Positions 24,083 to 41,853 of a DNA stretch of 64,000 nt are shown in pieces. The stretch's first letter is position 1. Every line of letters begins with the position of its first letter. The position numbers and the translations under genes are program-made. Source of the DNA: Trema orientale (lineage: Eukaryota; Streptophyta; Magnoliopsida; Rosales; Cannabaceae); NCBI GenBank assembly GCA_002914845.1, contig JXTC01000107.1, positions 584,883 to 648,882 on the forward strand, in the 5' to 3' direction. The notes under the pieces were generated by a model that saw only the letters and a program-made list of their open reading frames with translations, did not search any database and was not told the DNA's origin.

Positions 24083-27000
24083 ATGGGAGCCTTAACCAGC
24101 AACCGTAAGCGCGGAGACGAGTATTTGACCTTGAACCACGGATACCCCTCTCTGAATTCGCCGAATTTTCAAGTTTCAAAGAGACCCAGATTCTCATCTA
24201 TGCAGCAGAGCCCGGACCGAGCCGTGTTGTCGTCCAAAAGCGCGGTCGCTAGGGTCTCCAGGTACCCTGAAGCTAAGCCTCCGTTGCCTAGAGTTCATGC
24301 CCCTTGTAGAACACTCAAATTTGGTTCCTTTCTGAATCGAGGTTCGACTCCGAAAACTAGAGAGAGTTGGGGAAAGGAGTCCGGTGATCCAATGGGAAAT
24401 ATTCTGTATTCGAATTACAGGAAGGCGAAGAATTGCGCATTGGAGGCGTGTCGGTCTTTTCAGAAGGAGAAAGAAGTTATTGAGCTAGATACGGACGTCG
24501 AAGAAGTTATTGAGCTAGATACGGATGTCGAAGAAGATTCGAGCATAGAAGAAGTTGAGGTTATAGAGGATGATGGAAGAGAAGGACGGTCCGTTCCCAG
24601 TGTGGAAGAATTGGATGCGAAAACGCTGGAAGGTGGCTTTCGGCCGTCGTCGTCGAATACCCCCTTGAAAGTAGAGAATGCAGGGAAGATGTTGGATGCT
24701 TTGTCGCTTGATCTCGAGCCGGATACGCAGAAAGTTTCTGCATACAAGAAGTTACTCGAAAGTGCTTCGAGTCGGGCTTCCAGATTGAAACAATTGAGTT
24801 TTGAAATTGTATTGAATGAGAAGCGCCGGACTGGATTGCATTTTCTGCGTCATATAAAGAAAGCAGTCGAGGTGATTCTTATTACTATTGTCATTAGTAT
24901 TTATTTACCTTTTTTTTGGGGTGGACTTGCTATTTGATTTGAAGCACCTTTTTTGGTTATCTTGGGAGCAGTTCTTTTTGCATTTGGAGGATTATAATTC
25001 CTTTCAATGCCAAGTCGCAATTTTCATTGACTAGTTACTTTAATTCCGTTTCAGGAAGTCCCGCGTGAACCTTTCACCCCACTTACAAGGGAGGAAGAAG
25101 ACGAGGTTCACCAAGCGTTTTCCCTGTCTAATCGGTATGCTTTTGATGCTTGCATATTTTTCTATGTAAAGTAGTATGCTGGTGCTATAAGAATGTTTCG
25201 GATTCCCTCTTACAGGAGGAAGGTCTTGGTTGTTCACAAGAATTCAAATCTAGAGATTACAGGTCAGATTTTGCAATGCCTTAGACCTTGCGCCTGGTTG
25301 AACGATGAGGTGGGCTTTTGGTCAAGTTCAATTTCTGCAGTAATGACAGTGACAATAGTCTCTGTGGTTCATTAACTTTTTGTTATGCTGAATTCATTGA
25401 GCTGGTATCTTAAATTTTTTGCTGTGTATTGCTGTCTGCTTTTGCAGGTTATTAATCTCTATATGGAGTTGCTGAAGGAGCGGGAGAAGAGAGATCCAAA
25501 GAAGTTTTTGAATTGCCATTTCTTTAACACTTTTTTCTACAAGAAGGTCGATTACTTTCACCTTGCCTTCTTTCTTTCTATGTGTGATCTCCACCCCAAT
25601 TTTGTTGTTGTTCATGCACATTTCGTCTGCTTGTTTTATTATTTCCTAAAACATTTGTAAGTACAAGAATTTATTCTCTGCTGTCACACCCATTTATGGT
25701 TTTACTTGTCCTTCTTGGTGATTCTGCGTGTGGAATTTCTGCAGTGCCAATGAATTTTTTTTTTTTTTTCTGGGTTCTTACTAATATTTTAATCGAAATG
25801 TACTATTACAGTTAATAAGTGGGAAGGGGTATGATTATAAATCTGTCAGAAGATGGACTACCCAGAGGAAGCTGGGATACAGCCTCTATGACTGTGACAA
25901 AGTAACCTTCTTCCTGTAGACCTGTTTCATAACACCATTATTTATTTGATGATATTGCAAATGTGTTCAAATTGGTCTTTCTTACTGTTCTCAGATTTTT
26001 GTTCCCGTCCACCAAGATATACATTGGTGCTTAGCAGTTATCAATAAGAAAGAAGAGAAATTCCAATATCTTGATTCACTCAAAGGAACAGACAACAAAG
26101 TCTTGAAAGTACTGGTATGCTTTTCATTATGTGTTGTTTGACTTTTAACTTCATTGTTAATGCAAGGGAAAATTTTTGACTGTCTGTAATTGGTCCCTTC
26201 ATCCTTCTACTTTGGAGGGGATAGTGTAATGGAGATCTACCATTCTTCCCTCACACATTTCTTTTCTGTCTCTTTGCTTTATCTTGTATTTACCATAAAA
26301 AACTATTCTCTGGTTACACTTTATTAAGCCTGATTTCTTATCTCCGTGCTATGAATTTTTGCAGATTTAGGGTAAATGTGAATACACATGGTTTCTGTGA
26401 TTCTATTCTTGACATGTATACCAATGTGTAATACTTTGCTATTTTTCTCAAACTTGCTGTTTGAGTGACTGTAGCATCAACCCTTGAAGATTGCTTGTTA
26501 ATGTTTGTTTTTGTCATGTGGTAGGCGAATTACTATGCAGATGAAGTGAAGGATAAGAGTGGGAAAGAAATCAATGTAAGTTCTTGGAAACAAGAATTTG
26601 TTGAAGACCTTCCTATGCAAGCGAATGGGTAATCCATCCTCTTTTAACCAGTCTTGCATTTACTTTCAAGTCTATCACTTCAGAAATTATTTTTGTTTTT
26701 TCTGGCATAAATCAAGTGAATGTAGTAAATGGATTTATGAATTTTTCTTTGTATCAACAGGTATGATTGCGGCGTGTTCATGATCAAATATGCCGACTTT
26801 TATAGCAGAGGTTTGGGGCTCTGTTTTAACCAGGTAATGCTTTTATAGCATTTAATATTAGAAGGGAACTTTCTTCTTGGCCACAAAACTTGAGTGTAAC
26901 TTTATTAGTTTTTTGCCCGTCATTGAAGTATTTTTCATACTTGGGTTGTTTTCAATTGATTTTTCACTGGCCGAACCATTGAAGATAGAAAGCATTTTTC

Positions 27001-27089
27001 TGAGTCTGTTTCTCTTGTCCTTGTAGGAACACATGCCCTATTTTCGAATGAGGACAGCGAAGGAGATTCTAAGATTGAGAGCTGAGTAA
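24083..27089 (+). CDS. ESD4-like: Ulp1/ESD4-like SUMO protease (C48 family)
   Basis: Nine exons: 24083-24871, 25055-25134, 25216-25309, 25448-25546, 25812-25901, 25995-26114, 26525-26628, 26761-26833, 27027-27089; phase-consistent, 503 residues (Arabidopsis ESD4 is about 489). The catalytic domain fills the C-terminal ~230 residues. The cysteine-protease triad is visible as His394 (DIHWCLAVI), Asp411 (YLDS) and Cys462 (GYDCGVFM), with the oxyanion Gln456. Such enzymes mature SUMO precursors and remove SUMO from targets, ESD4 at the nuclear periphery. The N-terminal half is low-complexity and regulatory. At residues 131-150 it carries a duplicated VIELD motif that fits a SUMO-interacting motif. 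ESD4 versus its paralogue ELS1/ULP1A cannot be decided here. Confidence 0.95.
24473..24532 (+). repeat. 2 x 30-bp in-frame duplication encoding a SIM-like motif
   Basis: 24473-24502 and 24503-24532 differ at one base (GAC/GAT) and encode two copies of EVIELDTDVE. Each has a hydrophobic V-I-x-L core followed by acids, the form of a SUMO-interacting motif. A looser third acidic patch (VEVIEDD) follows. Confidence 0.9.
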
Positions 27090-28015
27090 TTAGGTGTATG
27101 AAGTTACTAGTTTGACACCATTTAGTGATTCCTATCAAGAATTAGCCAACAGACCTAGCAAGAATCAGATTTCTATTTTGAAATATATATTGTGTAATTA
27201 ATTTGTTCGGCTTGTTCAACTGTAGATGCCTGCAACTTCGTCGTATAATATGGATGCTAACCGTACAAGGCTCCTGATTGCTAAGATGGGTAAGAATCAA
27301 CTGAGCAATCCTCTTAGGTAGGAATAGTAGTTTTTTGAATATACCATCTTCAAATCCTTGAGTTCACCAACAGTTTTGGAGGATTGATTTTTTTTTTTTT
27401 TTGGTTCTCTCTTTTACTTTTTCTAAAATTGTTTCACTTCTTTTTCTACCTTCTTTCTCTCGTCAATTGCGTTTTGTCGGTATTGGAGTCAAGATTAACA
27501 GTTGTTGTGTAAAGAAATGAGTAGCAGTTGTTTTGTTTCATGAGAAGCCTCGTGTTATGAAAAAGCTTTTCATTTGTCTGGCCATGAAGCCTTGATTTAC
27601 CATAATCATCTTATTAAAACTCTGATGCAATCTTTGCTTAATTGCTCTTAAATATTACTCAGTATCATGTTGATTGTTATTGTCTCTGGAGATAGACCAG
27701 CTGGCCGATTTTCATGCAAGTAAGTGGCATTGTTAATTCACTACTGTACGGGCATTCGAAGATCAGTAGTCCAATCATCCGAAAGATATCATATTAGACC
27801 TTTATTTTTGGGTTTTGGTAATGCTTGCTATCACAATCAAGCCATGTTTACTAATCAGTGTTGGGAATGAGTGGAAAGGGAATGAAAGAAGAAGATAGAA
27901 ATAAGAAATAATTGGCGGGAAAGGTTATGATTCCTCTTTATGTATTTACATATCAATTAGTTACACAGAAGGGAATGTCATTCCCCTTTCATCTCTATTA
28001 CATATTAGTAAATAC
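27090..28015. other. 3' UTR and spacer after the SUMO protease gene
   Basis: Probably includes the protease 3' UTR, with a possible 3' UTR intron. Contains GGGAATGAGTGGAAAGGGAATGAAAG near 27864 and an approximate inverted counterpart near 27970-27993, perhaps another small relic element. No further gene seen. Confidence 0.35.
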
Positions 28016-28883
28016 AGGGGAGTTCTATTGTAGGAGGAGCAAAATCATTTCTACTGTAGGAGCATTTTTTTAACCATCAGATTAAAATTATGAGGTCTTT
28101 ATCAATTAGTTTATCCTAGGACACTCATACACAACTATGAACAAAAGAAGGGGAAAAAACTGAAGAAAAGAATAATGTCATAAATATTGGTTCTGTAAAT
28201 GAAAACATGTTGATTCACTCCATGAACAAGGTCAGTTAGCAAAACAAACCCCTTTCTTCTATTTTGACCAAAAAAAAAAAACATGATTTTAGTGCTGCAT
28301 TTATTTTCAACCATCGGAAATAAGGAGCCACTTTTCACAAGCCTAAAGTTGGGGTTTGATTGAAAAAGAATGATTCTGTTTTAGAGAATGTGAGGCCAAA
28401 CGTAAACCTATATTTGATCTCTATACTTTTACCATCCATGCCATTTGATCTCTATACTCTTACTATCCAAGCATGGATCAAAACGTCATTTGGATCATCA
28501 TGTTCATCCTCATTTCCACCATTAATGCCATTAACAAATTAAGAGAGTTTGTTTCTGCAATAGAGAGTTTTAGTTTTGATATAATCTGTAAATCAATAGT
28601 ATTAAAATATGTAATTTTTCAGGGTAATAAAAACAAGGCAGAGTAAAAAGGAATCATTTGATCGGCTTGTTTCTTCTTTCAAATGTATGATACGAAGCAT
28701 TTTTTTTTTCCAGTTTTTATTCTTAAGTTTTTTTTTTCTTTTTTTTCCTCCCTAAATGGCTATTATTAAGTGAGGTAAAGTCTGTTATAAATATTGTACT
28801 TCTTAGTTCTTAACTAATAAAATTTATTAGAATCTACTCCTACATGTAGAGGAATTTTACCTCTCCTACACTAGAATTTCCCG
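28016..28883. mobile_element. Candidate TIR element, about 870 bp
   Basis: The left end GGGGAGTTCTATTGTAGGAG...TCTACTGTAGGAG pairs with the reverse complement of the right end, CGGGAAATTCTAGTGTAGGAG...TCTACATGTAGGAG. About 50 bp of imperfect inverted repeat. The flanks (TAGTAAATA / CGTTAAATA) are only partly alike, so no firm target duplication. It holds a 32-bp tandem repeat at about 28409-28472 (ATTTGATCTCTATACT core). No transposase. Confidence 0.6.
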
Positions 28884-30769
28884 TTAAATATGTCTTCAAT
28901 ATAATTGTCATTGTTTTCCCTAGCATTGACAAATTATAGCAATTATATAATTGACCTTCAAGGTAAACGTGTTGTGCAAGGTTGTTAAGTAGGGTGTTCG
29001 TCGGTCAATTTGGCTGGATTTTGTAGCGCTGTCCAATCCGAACAGACAATATTCTATTGTTGCTAAAAGCCTAAACTGGTTGAACATTCGTCAAAATTTT
29101 ACATTTATAGTTTTACTTACTATAATACTTTTAAGCAGTTTTTGCATTCTTGCCTGCGTGGCTATGTTCCATTTCCAATATAACATATGAAGTAAACAAA
29201 AAAAAAAAAAAAAGAACACGGCTTACTAAATTCCAGAGCAGGATTACCGTAACATTAAATATCAACAAAATTATTCGTCCCTAGTTGGATGGAAGATTAA
29301 AACAAATTACATCCAAATCATAATAATTTAAAGTGTCTTAGGAGTACATCTGATAAACAAAATACATTCTATAAAACATAGTAAATAAAGACATATAGTC
29401 TTGGTGGTACATCCAAAGTACAGAAAACATAAATCTTTTTTACCCTCAAAAAAAAAAAAATTTTCCAACAACAACAAAAACAAAAACTTCAAAATGAGGC
29501 ATCATCATTTACCAAACAATAAACATCATATCAATAAACATACAATTGGTGACAAAAAATAAGTAACAGTCTATGTGACAAAAGCAAAAGGCAACAAAGT
29601 AACAGTGCAGCATATTAAGGCCGACTCAAACCGATACACAACCACTTTTCTCATCTGAAGCAGAACTGTAAATATGGCACCGAGACGCAATGCGGCAATG
29701 GCGGAAAGGAAAGACACAACTTTTCTTCTGGGAACGCTCCATGAACATCCTTATGGAAGACTGAAACAGAAGCCATCGTAATCTACTTTTTTGCCGCATC
29801 GAGCCTCAACGGCAGAACAAGAAATTTAATCACCCGCACACACTTCTAAAAATCCTATACCAATTGAGCTAGCCTCTATCTCAATTATATTTGGATACTC
29901 TTTATCATACATACATACTGCTAAGAGGTTCGTTCCTTGGGGACGTATCTTGTCGAATTGTTCCCCTTAATATCCAACTTATACCATTTTTCTGTCATTT
30001 CTGAAACATTTCATATGCTGCATTTATATGGCCATTGCTCTCAGTAAGCATGTCTGTTGTGTCTTCCTCCCCTCTCTCCCCCCAAAAACAGAAAAGAAAA
30101 GTAGAGTCCACTAATGAACTTTATATTGATTTGTTATTTATGAAAACCGTGAAGATTTCTTACCTAAGCAGAAGGAATATTTTTATATTCGTCTCAAAAT
30201 TTTAATATTTAAAAACCTACTTAGTCGGTTGTTATTGTCGATGGATTGGACAAGGACAAAAGACAACCAAACTCATCTTTTATCTTTATTTGTGTTTCTC
30301 TTTCTTCTTCTTTTTTCCTCANAAAAAAAAAAAACAAAAACAAAAGAACAGAAACGAAAACAAATCTATTGAATTTCTTTTCTTTCCTAAAAACATGTGA
30401 ATTCAAATCCCCCGTCACCATTAAACAACAGCCATAGTGCACAACCCATTAAACTTGGTAAGGCCACATCAGACTTATCTTTAAAATACAAATGAATTAC
30501 AACAATCACTAACAAGAGACATGAACACCCGTTTAAGCCAGAAGCCTGGATGTGAACAGCCCAAGTCCGCACTCTCCTCTCCCAAATCATCTGAGATGGC
30601 TCCTGCGCATAACTGTGCACATGCGAGATTAAAAATCAATTTAAGCTTTCCTAAAAAGAAAAAATAAGGATAACACAAATTCGGACGAAGATAAACTAAA
30701 ATGCTTGAGATGAGAAATTACAAGACAGGATACGATGCCACCATTATACACAAACACACAAACGCTGCC
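28884..30769. other. Intergenic and kinesin 3' UTR, no gene seen
   Basis: AT-rich, with poly-A runs at about 29200 and 29450 and an ambiguous base at 30322. The stretch from about 29600 to 30769 may be the 3' UTR, or a spliced 3' UTR, of the minus-strand kinesin. No domain-bearing ORF. Confidence 0.35.
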
Positions 30770-36588
<5,819 letters not shown>

Positions 36589-37199
36589 GTGGCGCTGCGA
36601 ACGTCTTTGGGGAGCCAATTTTCAAGATCTAAATATCAACCACCGCTTCAAAACAAAAACAAAAACAAAAAATTCCAATAAAAATCAAAAATTCCCAAAC
36701 CAAGCATTATTCATAAACATCCATATTCAAAACCCAAATCAAAAAAACAAAAAATCAATGATCTAAACCAACAATAATCACTCACAATGGGGGGAAAAGT
36801 CGAATTCAAAACAGGACATGAAACCAAAAACTCGAAAATGGATTCCAATCCCTCAGAATCTGCAACAACACCATAGAATCTCATTTCAGAATTTCAATCT
36901 CCAATCTCAATTTCTATAAATAAATTCAAAAAAAATCGCAAAAGCCTATAACAATCACGATCATAATTGATACATACCAAATGGAGAAATAAAAAATGGA
37001 ACAAAAAATAAAGGAACAATCGAGATCTACGCGATTGAAATTTTCTCTCCAGAAATTGGGATTGCGATCAGATCTAACACCAGATGATAAAGCGGAACCC
37101 TAATATAATTTTCTCGAGAAAATTTGTTCCCAAAAATTTTCCTGGCGAAGATGGCTGGGCTGGGGCTCCACGGAAGAGGTGTATACGACTCCTCCATAT

Positions 37200-40100
37200 A
37201 ACATAACTTCGTTCTTTTAACATCGATTATTATCAAATATGTCACTGTAAATTTGGTATATTATTATAATTTTTCAAATTTTATTAAACGGCCATTTTTA
37301 AATTTTGGTCGAATGACTAATATGCCCCTGTCTTTTCAGCTAATTTGCGGAGGCGCGCCGTTTCGTTGTTGCTCCGGACGAAACGGTCACGTGTGGACGG
37401 AAAAGGCCCTTTTGGTTTTGAAAATAAACAAATCGAACGGAGGCGTGCTTGGTTGCCAGCATAACTTACTAAATTTTCCTCTTTTTTTTACCTTTTTTTT
37501 TGTAGCAAGTATTACAAATGTTGACAAATTATTGAGAAAAAAAATTTAACTGTTGTAGCATCAAATAATTGCATAATATAAATATATGTATATATATTTT
37601 TGTGCATCCACTCTTGTACTCTTACCTAAAAAACCACATCATTATAAATAGTGACGATGGTATTTTCTTTAGCTTGTTTTTTTTTTTTTCTTTTGGGGCT
37701 TAGTGTAATTGTTATACTTGCAGACCTAAAAAAATATATATTGGTGATTTTCGAATGTTTGTTTAAGTAGTTGTGTTTATGTTTTCATCTTCCTCACTTT
37801 TAATGATAAAGAAAATGATTTTTTTTAACAAAAATGTATTTTTAAATTCATAGCTCAAAAATCAAACTAAATGGAATGTAAGATACCTTTTATCCAGAAG
37901 TCAAGAGTACGTAAATACTGCATGTTTACATTAACGACTGATGGCAAGTACTGTAATTTCTATCTGTTTCTCGGGCATTTCACTTATTATTATTGATTAA
38001 ATAAAACAACAAAAATAGCACTACTCGAATTCATGGTGGACGGCAACAATAGTGGGTACGACAGACGAAAAAGACACATGTCTTCTTTACGCACAAGTCA
38101 ACCTTAATTACCAATTCGCCCATGTGGGATTTTTTTCCATTTCCCAATTTGGATTTTAAAACTTATATGTATACACACACACAAAAAATCTTAATTTATT
38201 CGAGGTATGCCTGATATTATTATCCCGAAACTAAAGTTACATATCTAAGTAAACGTGACAAAAATTTTAATTATCAAGGTTTATAAAGATACGCTTTGGA
38301 TTCTGGCTGCAATTGCTGAGAGTTGTTTGGCTGAGGAGGAGCATATTGCATGTGAATCCCATACCCACTTGATCAGTCTTTGTTGGATATTGGACAGAAG
38401 CTCTAGTTTCAGAGGTGGGGTTTTGCCGTTTTGCTATTTTATGGGCTCTGAAAATTATGTTCAACCAAAACCCAGCACTCATAATCATATCATATATAGA
38501 ATAATACTCACTCACACGTAACACTACCACGCATATAGATACAGCAGCCGGCAACAAGAATTAATATGCGGCTTCTTGTACATAATTGTGTGTTTCTGGC
38601 CATTTTCGTAATTTAGGTGCTAGGATTTTCGCGTTGGAATTGGGCTAAAGTAAAATTTCAATTGGTTGATCGTATAGTCTTTTATTATTGATTAGTATGG
38701 GTACCATCCCATACTATAAGGTATGTATTTTTCACGACAATCAGTTGATGGAAAATAATGTGATTCTTGTTAGTACTCTTCTTATTATTATGTACGTAAA
38801 TCCTAATAAGATAATAAAATTGAGTGGGACGCTGTGAATTAAATTGCACAAAATGTAGTATAATTTGCCATTTAAAGAGAGAATGGGGCAGTGGGGGAAT
38901 TAGACATTACTTCCTTGTAGTACTACCTAGACATATGTCACGCATGAAGTGGTCCTGAAATTTATTAAATGCTGTTGGATTTTGGAAGTAATTAATGTCT
39001 TTTGTAATACTTAACATTACAAGCCTTTTTGTTCAATTATACACTGACCCATGATAAGAGTGTAAAGTTTTGACTTGAGTGTATCATCAGATATTAATTA
39101 GTGTTTATCAAATGGAAGACGTGTAATACCGATTATTAATAGTCATACACTGTTTAGTGCTTTTAATTTTCTCAAGGTTTATTTGCCAAATTGTGATCTT
39201 AAACTACAAAATAAGCACATAGTTGTATTTAGCTTTTTTGTCTATGAAAAAGTCTACTGTCTATATGATACCCTTGCAAGGAACAGAGTTCGATATAAAA
39301 TTATGTAATAAATGTGAATACAATGGGTCTAATGATGCGGATACAAATTACAATATGATAGAATGATTATGACCACAATGTTGATTAAAAATAATCAGAG
39401 TAATAAATAAATAAATAAAACCAACTTGTATTTTTCTAGGTGACTACTGACTTCTACGAAACATATGAAATTCCCAAAATAACTTCCTTTCTTTTTCTTT
39501 TTTTTTTTGACGAAAAAAATAACTTCCTTTCTAACTTCATGCATTTATCTGTTTTTTCCTCTCCTTTTCGCGTACTTGTGCTTCATAATGCAACAAAAGC
39601 ATACTGCATACATATATTTTTAAGGTATGTTTGGCTAAACATCTTACATCAATTTATTTTGCAATTGTTATACGTTTTGCCTTTTTGTTTATCCGTTTTT
39701 CATAAACTATTTTTCGCTACTACGGGTGTGTTAATATTGGTCATGTGGGCCATAGTAAAGAGAATGATGCTGGTGGATCTATATGTGGGCCAGCCAGCTG
39801 AATAAACCTTTCCCATTTTTTTTTCCACCTTGGCCTAACTCTATCATACCTTGTAGTACACTTCTTTTGAATAAGGCATTGCTTTAGCTTAAAGCATGTG
39901 AGTGAGGTGGAGATCTCATTAGGAGTGGTAATTTGAATTAAAGTTTCATCATTCTTAGACCAAAATTAGCTCTAACATCCTTTCTAGTTGTACGTCCACT
40001 ACAACTTTTGATATAATTGAAATTTGTAATTTGGCTCCTGTAGACCCTGTAAGGCCTTAGAAACTAGTCAGTATGATTCAACCATATTTTGAAAATGTAA

Positions 40101-41570
40101 TGAATTAAATAAAAGCAATCCGAAAAAAAAAAATCTGTTTATTATAAGTGTTTCACGTGAAGCTATGAATTATATGATAGTAATCTATATCCCTATTCCT
40201 TGTTAAATTATTCCTTAAATAAATTATATACCTTATACTTAATCTTTGAAATTCAGTGGTGGCAAGCAACCATGCCTCCTTTGAGCCAAAACCCCAATAC
40301 TAATATAAATAATTCAATTCTTAATCTCCAATTACGATAATTCTAAAAATACATCTAAAAATTTTAATTTTTTTATTAATTTTTTTTCTCAATCATGAAA
40401 TAAAAGTCATAAATCAAATATTTTAAAAAAGTTTCTTATTGAGAAATCAAATATTATTCAAATAAATAATTATTAATTGATTACCTGTTAATAACTAAAA
40501 TATTATTACATTAATGTTATTTCAAAAGAATTTAGATTTCTTTTTTATTTATACGTTTTACAAGAATCAAATGTTTACGGTATTGACATTCCCCGGATTG
40601 AACGAAATAGTAATTATCATTTTTTTTTCTTGATTTTGTGAAGGGTCCATAGAAGAATTCTCCTATTGTTAGCGGATTTCACATACACCTTACAATATTA
40701 TTGTCTATTCATATTCATATAACTAGAACCCAACAAACTAAGAGAAGAAAGTTTATATTTTAAGTGCTTCCGCGAGAAAGCTGTGAGATATAAATGAGCC
40801 TAAATTATCATTTCGAAAAAAAATAAAGAAATGAAATGAGCCTAAATTATGAGTGATACCAGGGACATCCATGTTTTGTTCAAAAACTTTATAGAAAATG
40901 AGGTGACATAATTTCAAATTATATCTTATTTCAGTGAGACCACATTCTTTTTACATACCACATCATTTAATATATATTTTAAGTAAAAAAAAATGAATGT
41001 CGCTAATATTATTCCTGTAATTAACACATCGTCTCTAACGTCTTAAATAAATATGTTGTACTCTTTGTCTTCTAAATTTGTATTTCTTTTTGTAAATAAA
41101 AAATTATATTATGCTAAAGATAATTCTGGTTATGTCATAACTAATTATAAATTCGATTAATAACGTGAATTTATAATATATTGTGTCTTCAATGCAAAGT
41201 TTATAATTTATCCATGACGATTAATGTCAATAGAGGGCAGAAAAAAAAATCATTGCATTATAAAGGGCAAAATAAATAAATAAATAAAACTTTGCAAGAT
41301 ACAAAAATATTTAAAATTTGAGGGAGCGACTAACACAAGCAAGTTACAAAACTACACAAATTTGTAGTACCCATTACTCAATAATCAGCAGTTAATTATA
41401 TGACTTGATTTTCAAACACACGAGTTTTTTTATTTTTATTTTTTCGAAACAACAAACACTCAAGTTTTAAGTAGGATTTTAACTTAATAAGACGTAATAT
41501 ATTCATTATTATAGTTGGTGCAGGAAATGTGCGGTGCCAAGCATTACTAGCCTAGATCTAGCCGAAGCCC
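37200..41570. other. Intergenic, 4.4 kb, no gene seen
   Basis: Mostly AT-rich. Contains CCGTTTCG/CGAAACGG arms around 37357-37385, near the kinesin promoter, a CACGTG at about 37389, and poly-T runs. A 121-codon ORF at 39440-39805 is hydrophobic and low-complexity and I do not accept it as a gene. Confidence 0.45.
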
Positions 41571-41738
41571 AAATATTAGTCGGGTTGTGAATAAAGAAGG
41601 AAAACCCGACCCGACCCGACCCACATTCCACGGCCAATTTCAGCCGTACAGTTTCCCGCCAAAGTTGTGTGATAGACCGAGTCGGAGGGCGTAATGGGAT
41701 CGGGGGCAGTTGACCCTACGTAATGTCCTAATTGAAAC

Positions 41739-41746
41739 TATAAATA
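41739..41746 (+). promoter_or_regulatory. TATA box of the universal stress protein gene
   Basis: TATAAATA about 108 bp before the ATG at 41854, the right distance for a plant core promoter with a ~75-nt leader. A TTGAC (W-box core) lies at about 41710. A (CCCGA)n stretch lies near 41605-41622. Confidence 0.6.
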
Positions 41747-41853
41747 CTAGTAGAGTTGTTCCGTGAAAAGGACTAAAACAAAATCAGAGGAAGTGGTAAA
41801 GAGACAGAGTTGATCAGCTTAAGCTCGTCCTGTGGAGATTTGGTTGTTCAACA

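Noticed and set aside
38101-38160. CATGTGGGAT as a second snRNA USE
   Set aside because: Differs from the CGATGTGGGAY consensus at the key bases and no snRNA sequence follows on either strand.
39440-39805. 121-codon ORF in the kinesin-USP spacer
   Set aside because: Hydrophobic, low-complexity composition from AT-rich DNA, alternative start codon, no domain and no splice context.
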